Assembly: GCF_009497655.1 (NCBI RefSeq) | Contig: NZ_CP023317.1 | Span: 1,331,501 to 1,395,500, forward strand | Direction: 5' to 3' | Origin: Priestia megaterium | GTDB lineage: Bacteria > Bacillota > Bacilli > Bacillales > Bacillaceae_H | Length of the DNA stretch: 64,000 nt | In this document: one piece after another, positions 27,978-35,482 of the stretch | Position numbering within the stretch: position 1 is the first letter of the stretch | Layout of the letters: each line of letters begins with the position of its first letter | Program-made: the position numbers and the translations under genes | Notes under the pieces: model-generated | What the model was told of the DNA's origin: nothing | The model's database searches: none | Seen by the model: the letters and a program-made list of their open reading frames with translations, nothing else

Positions 27978-28220
27978 ATGAAGACATATTTCGTTTGGAG
28001 CTTACACATTGTTATTTGGATAGGTTATTCACTGGTTGAATTGCTATCAAAACGTGATCAATTGACATCTAAAATTATTTTGTTTTTAGTATTTGCTTAT
28101 TTAGCTTACGGCATAGCAGAAATGAACGTCAAATCTAAAAGACTGGCGCTTATGATGACGGGCACAACGTCAGCTATCTGCTTGACATGTTATCAACTAA
28201 TTTTATTTTGCACGGCGTAA
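27978..28220 (+). CDS. Small membrane protein of unknown function
   Basis: 80 residues with three predicted membrane segments (about 5-22, 32-48 and 57-78) separated by short basic loops (KRDQ, KSKR). GGCGGCGAAGGAGCT sits just before the ATG and the gene ends at a strong shared terminator, which supports a real gene. No family recognised. It occupies the place where B. subtilis has slp, but it lacks a lipobox and is not an Slp homologue. Confidence 0.65.
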   Translation: MKTYFVWSLHIVIWIGYSLVELLSKRDQLTSKIILFLVFAYLAYGIAEMNVKSKRLALMMTGTTSAICLTCYQLILFCTA

Positions 28221-28228
28221 GAGTGCAT

Positions 28229-28266
28229 AAAAAAAGCGTTAGCTTATATAAGCTAACGCTTTTTTT
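28229..28266. terminator. Bidirectional terminator
   Basis: A near-perfect palindrome with core GCGTTAGCTTA / TAAGCTAACGC, flanked by A6-7 and T6, between the small membrane protein gene and the convergent transporter gene. Confidence 0.92.
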
Positions 28267-28269
28267 ATC

Positions 28270-29790
28270 TTACACAGATTTCTTTTCTTTTTTTAATGCG
28301 CCTTCTTCTTTAAATGCTTTCATTAATGAGAAGACCGTTAACACCAGCACAATTGAAAATGGAAGTGCTGCTATAATCGCAGCCGTTTGGAGTGCATCCA
28401 AGCCACCTGTCCAAAGCAGAATGATTGCTGTTAACGATTGAATTAAGCCCCACGTAAGCTTAATAGAGCCTGAAGGATTTAGATCACCATTTGTTGTCTG
28501 CATTCCTAAAACAAATGTAGCTGAGTCAGCTGATGTAATGAAGAATGTAGCAATTAAGCAAATAGCGACAATGGACATGAACGTACCAAATGGAAACTGT
28601 TCAAGTACGTAGAATAAAGCAACTTCTGTTCCTTTATTATTGATAACATCCATAACAGGAAGATCCTTGAAAAAGTCTAAGTAGACCCCAGAACCTCCGA
28701 ATACGGCAAACCATAATCCGCCAAATACGGTCGGAACAGCTAGTACACCAATTAAAAATTCTCGAATGGTTCTACCTCGTGAAATACGAGCAATAAACGT
28801 ACCAACGAACGGTGCCCAGGCGATCCACCATGCCCAGTAGAAAATTGTCCAATCTTGAACCCAGGTGCTGTTATCAAACGGGCTCAATCGAAAACTCATC
28901 GACGGCAAGTTTTGAATGTAGCTGCCAATTGTTGTAACGAATAAGTCCATAATAAAGTTGGTTGGACCTGCAAATAACAAGAATAGCATTAACAGAATAG
29001 CTAAAACAATATTAATGTTACTCAAATACTTAATACCTTTGTTCAGACCTGTCTGTGCTGACAGCATGAACAAGAACGTCACGATAATAATAACAATTAA
29101 TTGAGTCGTGAAATTATTATCAATACTTGGCGACAAGTAAGAGGCTCCACCAGTAATTTGAATAGCGCCCAGTCCTAGAGATGTTGCCACCCCAAAAATA
29201 GTTGCAAATACGGCGATGACGTTTATGATCGTTCCAAGAGGTCCATCAACACGTTTTCCTAATAGTGGACGTAAAATATTACTGATTATGAACGGGTAAC
29301 CTTTTCTAAATTGAAAATATGCAAGGGCCAGTGCAAGAACGGAATAAATAGCCCAAGGATGTAAACCCCAGTGGAAAAACGAATAACGTAGAGCTGCACG
29401 AGCTGATTCTGCTGTACCGCCTTCACCAGAAGGTGGAGTATGAAAATGATTGATTGGTTCTGAAACACCCCAGAATACAAGTCCAATCCCCATACCAGCA
29501 CTAAATAACATAGCAAACCACGAGACATAACCATACTGAGGCTTTTCGTCAGGTTTACCTAGTTTAATGTTTCCGTACTTTGAAAAAATTAAGTACAGCG
29601 TAAAAACTAAGAATAATGTAGCTGCTAATAAATAATACCAGCCAAATTTCTCGATGATAAAACTATGTATTGCCGATGTGACAGGTGTAAGCGCTGCGCT
29701 TCCTAGCACAGATTCCGGAATAACACCCCATACGATAAATACTGCAGCAATAATAACCGAAATGATAAAAACAGGAGTCAGTTTTTTCAT
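28270..29790 (-). CDS. BCCT-family glycine betaine/choline-type transporter (OpuD-like)
   Basis: 506 residues and 12 membrane helices. The family's Trp-rich segment is seen in helix 8 (FYWAWWIAWAPFVGTFIARISRGRT), as is the aromatic box segment in helix 4. Such sodium-coupled carriers import glycine betaine or related compatible solutes during osmotic stress. It is close to B. subtilis OpuD, but substrate choice among betaine, choline or similar cannot be decided here. The C-terminal tail is short and basic. ATG with AAAGGAGTGATAATCG upstream. This gene is an insertion relative to the B. subtilis pdhD-SR1-speA order. Confidence 0.9.
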   Translation of the reverse strand: MKKLTPVFIISVIIAAVFIVWGVIPESVLGSAALTPVTSAIHSFIIEKFGWYYLLAATLFLVFTLYLIFSKYGNIKLGKPDEKPQYGYVSWFAMLFSAGMGIGLVFWGVSEPINHFHTPPSGEGGTAESARAALRYSFFHWGLHPWAIYSVLALALAYFQFRKGYPFIISNILRPLLGKRVDGPLGTIINVIAVFATIFGVATSLGLGAIQITGGASYLSPSIDNNFTTQLIVIIIVTFLFMLSAQTGLNKGIKYLSNINIVLAILLMLFLLFAGPTNFIMDLFVTTIGSYIQNLPSMSFRLSPFDNSTWVQDWTIFYWAWWIAWAPFVGTFIARISRGRTIREFLIGVLAVPTVFGGLWFAVFGGSGVYLDFFKDLPVMDVINNKGTEVALFYVLEQFPFGTFMSIVAICLIATFFITSADSATFVLGMQTTNGDLNPSGSIKLTWGLIQSLTAIILLWTGGLDALQTAAIIAALPFSIVLVLTVFSLMKAFKEEGALKKEKKSV

Positions 29791-30077
29791 CGATTATCAC
29801 TCCTTTCCTATTCTATTTTACATAACATAGTTTCTCATATAACCTTTTTAGCTATACATGAAACCACATGGTTATACATTCTAGTAAAGTTTGTATGAAA
29901 TGTCTACCCTATTAGTAAGAAAAAAAGGCAAGATCTCAAATTCTTATTTTTCGTAATTATTTTAAAGTGCCGAAATAGATATGAAATTAGACATAGTTTT
30001 TTCATATAAATAGAGATGATGCTAAGGGGTCAGTTTTTTGAAAACAAATATAACATTTATGAGAAAAATATTTTTAA

Positions 30078-30121
30078 TGTGACATACTAATTAGTTGTTG
30101 ACATATTTAATGTGACATAAT
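30078..30121 (+). promoter_or_regulatory. Two CcpN-like operators at the SR1 promoter
   Basis: TGTGACATACT (30078-30088) matches the recalled CcpN consensus TRTGHYATAYW at all 11 positions. TGTGACATAAT (30111-30121) matches at 10. Both sit in 14-bp direct repeats (TTTAATGTGACATA), 34 bp apart, one upstream of the -35 and one between -35 and -10. Confidence 0.6.
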
Positions 30122-30126
30122 AATAT
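30098..30126 (+). promoter_or_regulatory. Sigma-A promoter of the SR1-type RNA
   Basis: TTGACA (30098-30103), 17-bp spacer, TAATAT (30121-30126). A cre-like palindrome TGTAAAACGCTTACA follows at 30139-30153, one base longer than a canonical cre. Confidence 0.65.
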
Positions 30127-30183
30127 AATATCAAGAGTTGTAAAACGCTTACAAAAAAAGACGGTTAAAGGGGAGTTTACAAA

Positions 30184-30309
30184 ATGGGAACAATCGTATG
30201 TCAAACATGTAACTGCACAATTGATCATTTCGAAGATGAGAAAGTGACGCGATTATACTCAACATGTAAAAGCGGAGAATGTCAAAAAGCAGATGAAGAT
30301 TTAGATTAA
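30184..30309 (+). CDS. sr1P: GapA-binding peptide SR1P
   Basis: 41 residues beginning MGTIVCQTCNCTIDHFEDEK, clearly the SR1P family. Four or five Cys form a zinc-ribbon-like pattern (CQTC near 6-9 and Cys at 28 and 33). In B. subtilis the peptide binds glyceraldehyde-3-phosphate dehydrogenase GapA and promotes its interaction with RNase J1, whose gene rnjA is also in this window. Ribosome site AAAGGGGAG lies 8 nt before the ATG. The C-terminus is acidic and slightly longer than in B. subtilis. Confidence 0.9.
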   Translation: MGTIVCQTCNCTIDHFEDEKVTRLYSTCKSGECQKADEDLD

Positions 30310-30318
30310 TTCAATAAA

Positions 30319-30348
30319 AAAAGGTGCGGAATTCCGCACCTTTTTTTT
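30319..30348. terminator. Terminator of the SR1 RNA, shared with speA
   Basis: AAGGTGCGGAA (30321-30331) pairs with TTCCGCACCTT (30332-30342) as a perfect palindrome, followed by T8; A-rich on the other side. Confidence 0.92.
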
Positions 30349-31822
30349 ATTGAATTGCTTTATGTTCTTTAATGACACGAAATGTCTTTAATTCAAAATC
30401 TTCCGGACCCTGCACTGGTAAACCTGCCTCTAAGTTTGTTTCAATGTAGGTTAAATTTTCCTCAGTGATGATTTCCCCAGGAATAAAAATAGGAATACCA
30501 GGAGGATAGACCATTACAAATTCTGCAATAATACGACCTGCTGACTCATGAAAAGGTACCACTTCGGTTTCAGCGTAAAAAGCATCACGAGGTGTTAAAG
30601 CCAATACAGGAATATCAGGTAATAAAATAGCCGGTTTTGCCGTTGTCTCAGAAAGGTTATGGAATTTTGCGGATAACTCACGCAGAGCTGTGACAAGACG
30701 TGAAAGATCTTCTTCTGTATCTCCGGGCGTGATAATACATAGAATATTATAAAGGTCAGACATTTCCACTTCGATATTATGAGCTTCACGCATCCATTTT
30801 TCTACGTCATAGCCCGTAATTCCTAAATCTGAAACAGAAATAATTAATTTAGTAGGGTCTAAATCATACGTAGCTTTTGTGCCTAAAATTTCTCTGCCTA
30901 TACATCGGATATGCTCAATTGTATTAATTTCTTTTCGTGCTTTTTCAGCAAGAGAAATTGCACGTTCAGCCAGCTCTTTTCCTTCTGTAGCTAGACGTTT
31001 TCGTGCAACATCTAAAGAAGCCAGCAGCAGATAAGAGGTTGATGTTGTTGTCAGCATGCTTAAAATAGACTGTACGCGTTTTGGAGAAATTAAGCCTTCG
31101 CGTATGTTTAAAATGGAACTTTGCGTCATAGAACCGCCTAATTTATGCACGCTTGTTGCTGCCATATCTGCACCGGCCTGCATAGCAGACAGAGGCAAAT
31201 CATCATGGAAGTGAATATGAACGCCGTGAGCTTCATCAACAAGTACAGGCACTTGATACGAGTGGGCAATTTCTACGATTTTACGAAGGTCTCCGGAAAT
31301 TCCAAAGTAAGTTGGATTGATAACAAGCACTGCTTTTGCTTCAGGGTGCTGCTTTAAGGCTTTTTCTACAGAGTCCGATGTAATACCGTGAGAAATGCCA
31401 AGATTTTCGTCAATTTCAGGATGAATAAAAATAGGCGTAGCTCCTGAAAAAACAATCGCACTCATAACAGATTTATGCACGTTTCTAGGAACGATAATTT
31501 TATCTCCAGGTCCACATGTCGCCATAACCATTGCCATAATTGCTCCGCTCGTTCCTTGAACAGAGAAAAAAGTATGATCAGCACCAAATGCTTCTGCAGC
31601 TAAATCCTGCGCTTGTTTGATAATGCCTTTTGGCTGGTGAAGATCATCAAGGGGACCGATATTAATTAAATCAATGGATAAAGCATCATCGCCAATAAAT
31701 GAGCGGAATTCAGGATCCATTCCATTTCCTTTTTTATGTCCAGGGATATGGAATTGTGTTGGGTTTTTCTTAGCGTGATTAACTAATCCAGTAAATAATG
31801 GAGTTGAAAATTGAGAAGACAA
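30347..31822 (-). CDS. speA: Arginine decarboxylase SpeA (fold type I, Orn/Lys/Arg family)
   Basis: 491 residues. PLP-dependent decarboxylase converting arginine to agmatine, the first step of polyamine synthesis in Bacillus. PLP Lys is in SVHKLGGSMTQS (about 226); DEAHGVHIHFH provides the Asp and His that bind the cofactor. Closely matches B. subtilis SpeA, which was first annotated as lysine decarboxylase (cad). TTG start at 31822 with AGAGGTG 10 nt upstream. It follows the SR1 locus as in B. subtilis. A 13-bp hairpin lies in its presumed leader. Confidence 0.94.
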   Translation of the reverse strand: MSSQFSTPLFTGLVNHAKKNPTQFHIPGHKKGNGMDPEFRSFIGDDALSIDLINIGPLDDLHQPKGIIKQAQDLAAEAFGADHTFFSVQGTSGAIMAMVMATCGPGDKIIVPRNVHKSVMSAIVFSGATPIFIHPEIDENLGISHGITSDSVEKALKQHPEAKAVLVINPTYFGISGDLRKIVEIAHSYQVPVLVDEAHGVHIHFHDDLPLSAMQAGADMAATSVHKLGGSMTQSSILNIREGLISPKRVQSILSMLTTTSTSYLLLASLDVARKRLATEGKELAERAISLAEKARKEINTIEHIRCIGREILGTKATYDLDPTKLIISVSDLGITGYDVEKWMREAHNIEVEMSDLYNILCIITPGDTEEDLSRLVTALRELSAKFHNLSETTAKPAILLPDIPVLALTPRDAFYAETEVVPFHESAGRIIAEFVMVYPPGIPIFIPGEIITEENLTYIETNLEAGLPVQGPEDFELKTFRVIKEHKAIQ

Positions 31823-31855
31823 CTTTGCTATACACCTCTTTTATCATAAATTGTC

Positions 31856-31898
31856 AGTCCCTCTAAGCAAAGCTTAGAGGGACTTTGATTGTTTTTTT
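31856..31898 (+). terminator. Plus-strand terminator-like hairpin upstream of speA
   Basis: AGTCCCTCTAAGC (31856-31868) pairs perfectly with GCTTAGAGGGACT (31872-31884), loop of 3, then TTGATTGTTTTTTT. It acts as a terminator only on the plus strand, where no gene precedes it. On the minus strand it would be a leader hairpin of speA. Confidence 0.65.
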
Positions 31899-32353
31899 AT
31901 CAAATTACAGCATTCAATTTTATATATCAAAAACTAATGGCTGTTGAATTATACATATTAAAATATCAGATCTTTTTTCTACAAAAGAAATTCAACAGAA
32001 ATTCTACTCCGCAGTTTTCTTGATTTTAACCATTATATAAATGAATGAAACGCGTATGTTTACTACTGTTTGATAATATAAATACAATTTTTAGTTAAAA
32101 AAATACAAGTAATTGTAAACTGCTTATTACTTATTATTTTATAGTTCTTTATGTTTTGAAAATCCCCATAAAACAAAAGAATTATAGCACTTATTAACCT
32201 ATTTGCAAAGATATTTTAAAGAGAAAATAAAAAGAAAAAAAAGGAGAAATTCTTTTGGGTGAAAAGAGAATAAATTTTGTGTACATTATAGATTGTGATA
32301 GAGTTAAGAATATAGATATACATAGAATGAAGAAATAAATGGAGTGATGAGAA
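31899..32353. other. AT-rich intergenic region speA/yktA
   Basis: No ORF with a ribosome site and no strong hairpin is seen. A minus-strand TATAAT occurs at 32034-32039 without a good -35 and could belong to speA. The region is very A/T-rich. Confidence 0.4.
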
Positions 32354-32623
32354 GTGGAATATCAATACCCTATCTCCCTTGATTGGAGTACAGAAGAAAT
32401 TATTGATGTAGTGAAGTTTTTTGAAAGCATTGAACGAGCTTATGAAAAAGGTATTGAGCGTGATCACCTAATGGCAGTCTATCGCCGATTTAAAGAAATT
32501 GTGCCAAGTAAAGCAGAAGAAAAAACAATCTGTAACGATTTTGAAGACCAAAGCAAATACTCTTCTTATCGAACGATTCAAAAAGCAAAGGCTGCTTCTT
32601 CTGGAGATATCATAAAAATGTAA
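32354..32623 (+). CDS. yktA: UPF0223 protein YktA
   Basis: 89 residues, family UPF0223, orthologous to B. subtilis YktA. Conserved features are [21 protein letters not shown] at the start and [12 protein letters not shown] in the middle, with [11 protein letters not shown] near the end. Small helical cytoplasmic protein of unknown function. GTG start 10 nt after GGAG. A dispersed repeat follows the stop codon and probably provides termination. Confidence 0.88.
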   Translation: MEYQYPISLDWSTEEIIDVVKFFESIERAYEKGIERDHLMAVYRRFKEIVPSKAEEKTICNDFEDQSKYSSYRTIQKAKAASSGDIIKM

Positions 32624-32630
32624 AAAATGA

Positions 32631-32710
32631 GACTGGGACAAAAGTAGTTTAGCCGAAGTAAAAAACGAATCATTAATCAAATTGTTTGATTAATGATTCG
32701 TTTTTTTTTG
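32631..32710 (+). repeat. Dispersed repeat/terminator element, copy 2
   Basis: Begins ACTGGGACAAAAGTA and continues TTTAGCCGAAGTA, matching copy 1 at 12648-12725. The 3' half is a 22-bp perfect hairpin (32661-32682 / 32686-32707, loop of 3) ending in T9. One stem position (A-T versus C-G) covaries between the copies. Confidence 0.72.
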
Positions 32711-32749
32711 TTACGGTGAACATAGAGTTTATCTGTTTCGTTTCTTCTA

Positions 32750-32881
32750 GCAGTTGATTGGAAGGCAAGGCGAAGACTCCTGCGGGGAAAGCGGAACAGG
32801 CGAGACCCCGCAGGAGCGCAAGCGACGAGGAGGCTCACCGGCCGCCGGCGGAAAGCGAAGCCTTGCAGGGAAATCAACTGC
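32750..32881. repeat. GC-rich interspersed Bacillaceae-type repeat
   Basis: 132 bp, far more GC-rich than its surroundings, bounded by a perfect 10-bp inverted repeat GCAGTTGATT (32750-32759) / AATCAACTGC (32872-32881). The interior has CTCCTGCGGGG pairing with CCCCGCAGGAG. It resembles a short repeat I recall from many bacilli and Geobacillus. No transposase and no clear target duplication. The remaining sequence up to yktB holds no gene. Confidence 0.72.
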
Positions 32882-32983
32882 GGTGTCACAAGCGTTTCAG
32901 CTTATGTATCCCATTTATTGGTCTTTCGATGAGCTTCCTTTCGTTATGTGTCACCCTCATTTTTTTATATCAATTCGTTAAAA

Positions 32984-33619
32984 TTATGCATATGCTTTTT
33001 TAGTTAGTTCATATAATGGAGTTACCGTATGAAATGTTTGTTCAATACGAGCCATCCATTCTTCGCCGCTCATTGCAATCGCTTCTTCTTTTGGAATTGT
33101 AATGCCGCATAGGATCTCAGCTTTTTTAACCGTCTCTAGACGTTCAAACAAACTCTCTAAGTCTTCAGAAGATAAGTCGCCCATTTTTTTACTATCAGGT
33201 TTTGTATGATCTTTCGACCAAACAAACGAGTCTGGGATATTTTGACGAATCTCCTCCATGTTTTGTTTTAGCAGCTTTCCAAATTGTTCTTTAATAGGTG
33301 ATTCGTAAATGACGGCAAACCACACAAAGACGTGTGTTTCCCAAAGGCCAATTTGAAAATGAGGGAGCTTTTTATACCCGCGTTTACTGTTAGCAAAGGC
33401 TACCCACGTATCTGCTGGCGGGTTAACTGTTCTTCGTGCATGTTTGGCAATATGTACGAACATTTCATCTCCACAAAGTGAAGAAAGAGTAGGAGCAAAA
33501 TGATTGCTCAATTGTTCGAATTTTGGGCGTATCGTTGTCTTGATGGCTTCCATACGTGCATCAAGCCCCTCGATACGGAATACGTTAAAGTCATCTTGTG
33601 AAAATCCTGAGAATGCCAT
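32984..33619 (-). CDS. yktB: UPF0637 protein YktB
   Basis: 211 residues, DUF1054/UPF0637 family, orthologous to B. subtilis YktB; function unknown, structures of relatives show a novel alpha/beta fold. Conserved stretches include [12 protein letters not shown] at the start and [21 protein letters not shown] longer frame begins at 33664, but GGAGGTTTCAC places the start at ATG 33619 and matches the family N-terminus (MAFSGFS). Divergent from ykzI, with a 268-bp region between them. Confidence 0.9.
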   Translation of the reverse strand: MAFSGFSQDDFNVFRIEGLDARMEAIKTTIRPKFEQLSNHFAPTLSSLCGDEMFVHIAKHARRTVNPPADTWVAFANSKRGYKKLPHFQIGLWETHVFVWFAVIYESPIKEQFGKLLKQNMEEIRQNIPDSFVWSKDHTKPDSKKMGDLSSEDLESLFERLETVKKAEILCGITIPKEEAIAMSGEEWMARIEQTFHTVTPLYELTKKAYA

Positions 33620-33887
33620 GTGAAACCTCCGTTTTTTTAGTGAATATGTATAGCTGCTGTGCATCTATGCAAGTAAGTATGATTTACGCGAAGATTCTAC
33701 CACATGAAAAGCATAAACACCAATTAATTCGCATATGCTTGTCAAAACGTGTCTATCATTTTTTTATAGGTAATCACACAATTTAGTTGCATGAGATTAG
33801 GTTTCGACATAGACTATATCAATCAAAATATCTGAAAATTTAGTTTTCTATAAGTGGGTTCAATAATTTGAGAGGGGTGTTTGAAAC

Positions 33888-34073
33888 ATGAAACAAGTGG
33901 TGAATATGTATAAGAAGAATGATGGACAAAAAAGATTAGGTGTAATTCGGTTGGAGTTAGATTACGAGTTAGCGACGTTATATGAAGCCATGATGGAGAA
34001 TAATGAGGAACAAAAACAAAAATGTAAGCGAAAGCTCGAGAAACTTCGTGAAGAAATGATATCTCTTCAGTAG
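33888..34073 (+). CDS. ykzI: Small conserved protein YkzI
   Basis: 61 residues, matching in position and pattern the B. subtilis YkzI between yktB and yktC: RLGVIRLELDYELATLYEAM followed by a basic helical end. Likely all helical and cytoplasmic; function unknown. The ribosome site GAGAGGGGTG precedes ATG by about 8 nt. Confidence 0.75.
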   Translation: MKQVVNMYKKNDGQKRLGVIRLELDYELATLYEAMMENNEEQKQKCKRKLEKLREEMISLQ

Positions 34074-34151
34074 CAGACACGGGAATAAAATAGAACAAAT
34101 ATGGGTAAACTGTAAAAAAGGATTAAACTGAATGAGCAGATTCATAAGTGG

Positions 34152-34204
34152 TAACAGAGCACGTGGGAGAAGAAGCGGCAGTTCTTCTCCCACGTGCTCT
34201 GTTA
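34152..34204. repeat. 23-bp perfect inverted repeat (very stable hairpin)
   Basis: Arms 34152-34174 and 34182-34204 are perfectly complementary, loop GCGGCAG. Core GAGCACGTGGGAGAAG. No T run follows, so it is not a typical terminator. It lies between ykzI and suhB. Confidence 0.9.
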
Positions 34205-34268
34205 ATTGACATCTTGCAGAGGTTTTTTTAAGCTTAAATAAGAGACGTATTTTTGAGGGGGAATTGAG

Positions 34269-35075
34269 ATGACACAACGCTGGAAAGAAATTGATACATA
34301 CGTTAAAGAGTGGCTAAAAGAAGCTGGACAAAAAATTCAACAGTCGTTTAGTAAAGAACTTCTCATTCAAACGAAATCGAATCCAAATGATTTAGTAACA
34401 AATATGGATAAAGAAATTGAACAGTTTTTTATCTCAAAAATCAATGAAACCTTTCCGGAACATCATATTCTCGGAGAAGAAGGATATGGGGAAGAGCTTG
34501 AATCAGAAGAAGGAACGATTTGGATTATCGATCCGATCGACGGTACGATGAACTTTGTTCATCAGCAGCGAAATTTTGCTATTTCCATCGGTATATTCGA
34601 AAATGGTGTAGGACAAGCAGGTTATATTTATGATGTTATTCATAATGAGCTGTATCATGCTTTAAAAGGACAGGGCGCGTTTATGAATGACATCCAATTG
34701 CCGAAACTTGAACCTGTACCAGTTGAAGAAGCTATTATTAGCTTAAATGCAACGTGGGTGACGGAGAACCGCCGTATTGATCCTTCCGTATTAAGTCCGC
34801 TTGTGCGTAAAGTAAGAGGGACCCGTTCATATGGATCCGCAGCTATTGAGCTTGCTTACGTAGCGGCTGGACGCTTGGATGGATACATTACTTTACGTTT
34901 GGCTCCATGGGACTTTGCTGCCGGTAAAGTGTTGATTGAAGAAGTTGGAGGAGTCATGACGGATTTAGAAGGGAAGCCGTTAGAGATTCTTGAAAAAAGC
35001 AGTGTATTTGTAAGCAAACCAACATTACATGACGAAATCTTTCGTACGTACCTTGAAGGAAAGTGGACTAAATAA
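34269..35075 (+). CDS. suhB: Inositol monophosphatase family phosphatase SuhB (YktC)
   Basis: 268 residues. Mg2+-dependent phosphatase of the IMPase superfamily: GEEGYG (about 74-79), the metal motif WIIDPIDGTMNF (about 87-98), and C-terminal WDFAAGKVLIEEVGG (about 214-228). Relatives act on inositol monophosphate, NADP or other small phosphates. B. subtilis YktC has inositol monophosphatase activity as I recall. ATG with GAGGGGGAATTGAG upstream. A long hairpin lies between it and ykzI. Confidence 0.92.
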   Translation: MTQRWKEIDTYVKEWLKEAGQKIQQSFSKELLIQTKSNPNDLVTNMDKEIEQFFISKINETFPEHHILGEEGYGEELESEEGTIWIIDPIDGTMNFVHQQRNFAISIGIFENGVGQAGYIYDVIHNELYHALKGQGAFMNDIQLPKLEPVPVEEAIISLNATWVTENRRIDPSVLSPLVRKVRGTRSYGSAAIELAYVAAGRLDGYITLRLAPWDFAAGKVLIEEVGGVMTDLEGKPLEILEKSSVFVSKPTLHDEIFRTYLEGKWTK

Positions 35076-35120
35076 AATAGAAGTGAAGACTTACGTGTAG
35101 TCAAAGAATTTAGTGATGAA

Positions 35121-35165
35121 AAAACGTCATGAACCATTTTGATGTTGCAAATGGCCATGACGCTT
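35121..35165. terminator. Weak terminator-like hairpin after suhB
   Basis: CGTCATG (35125-35131) pairs with CATGACG (35156-35162) around an inner CCATTT/AAATGG stem; A-rich on the left suits the minus-strand ylaF transcript. Confidence 0.45.
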
Positions 35166-35183
35166 TCAATCATCGCAAAAAAA

Positions 35184-35369
35184 TTACAGCTGCCCTTTTT
35201 CTCGCATTTTTTTCTTAGTCGTAAAGCCAAGACCCATTACAACAATTAAAGCTACGATAGCTAAAATGACCCCGAGAGCGCTTCCTTCTCCGATAAATAT
35301 GCCAATTGACATAATAGCTGCAGTTGCGATGAATGCATATAAAACGAATACCCACTTAATGTTTCTCAT
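35184..35369 (-). CDS. ylaF: Small membrane protein YlaF (DUF5325)
   Basis: 61 residues with two membrane helices (about 4-24 and 29-49) and a basic C-terminal tail (TTKKKMREKGQ). Orthologue of B. subtilis YlaF, function unknown. GGGAGGAATCAAC selects ATG 35369 (MRNIKWVF); the longer frame to 35426 lacks a ribosome site. Divergent from typA. Confidence 0.87.
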   Translation of the reverse strand: MRNIKWVFVLYAFIATAAIMSIGIFIGEGSALGVILAIVALIVVMGLGFTTKKKMREKGQL

Positions 35370-35482
35370 GTTGATTCCTCCCATTTGTAACGGATATTTA
35401 TAGTGTACAACAAAATCATTCTGCAATTCTAGAGTTAGTGTGATATAATAGCTTAGTTATTACAAGCATAGGAGTGAAATGC

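Larger units (their letters stand above)
30133..30348 (+). ncRNA. sr1: SR1-type dual-function regulatory RNA
   Basis: A compact transcript of about 215 nt is predicted from the promoter at 30098-30126 to the strong terminator at 30319-30348. It lies between pdhD and speA, as SR1 does in B. subtilis (205 nt), and contains the SR1P ORF. In B. subtilis the RNA base-pairs with ahrC mRNA, the activator of arginine catabolism, and encodes SR1P. The antisense part could not be checked because ahrC is not in this window. Synthesis is repressed in sugar-rich conditions by CcpN; matching operator-like sites are present. Confidence 0.75.

Noticed and set aside
32754-33003. Overlapping ORFs on both strands in the GC-rich repeat
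   Set aside because: They arise because the GC-rich repeat has few stop codons; no ribosome site and no protein-like pattern.
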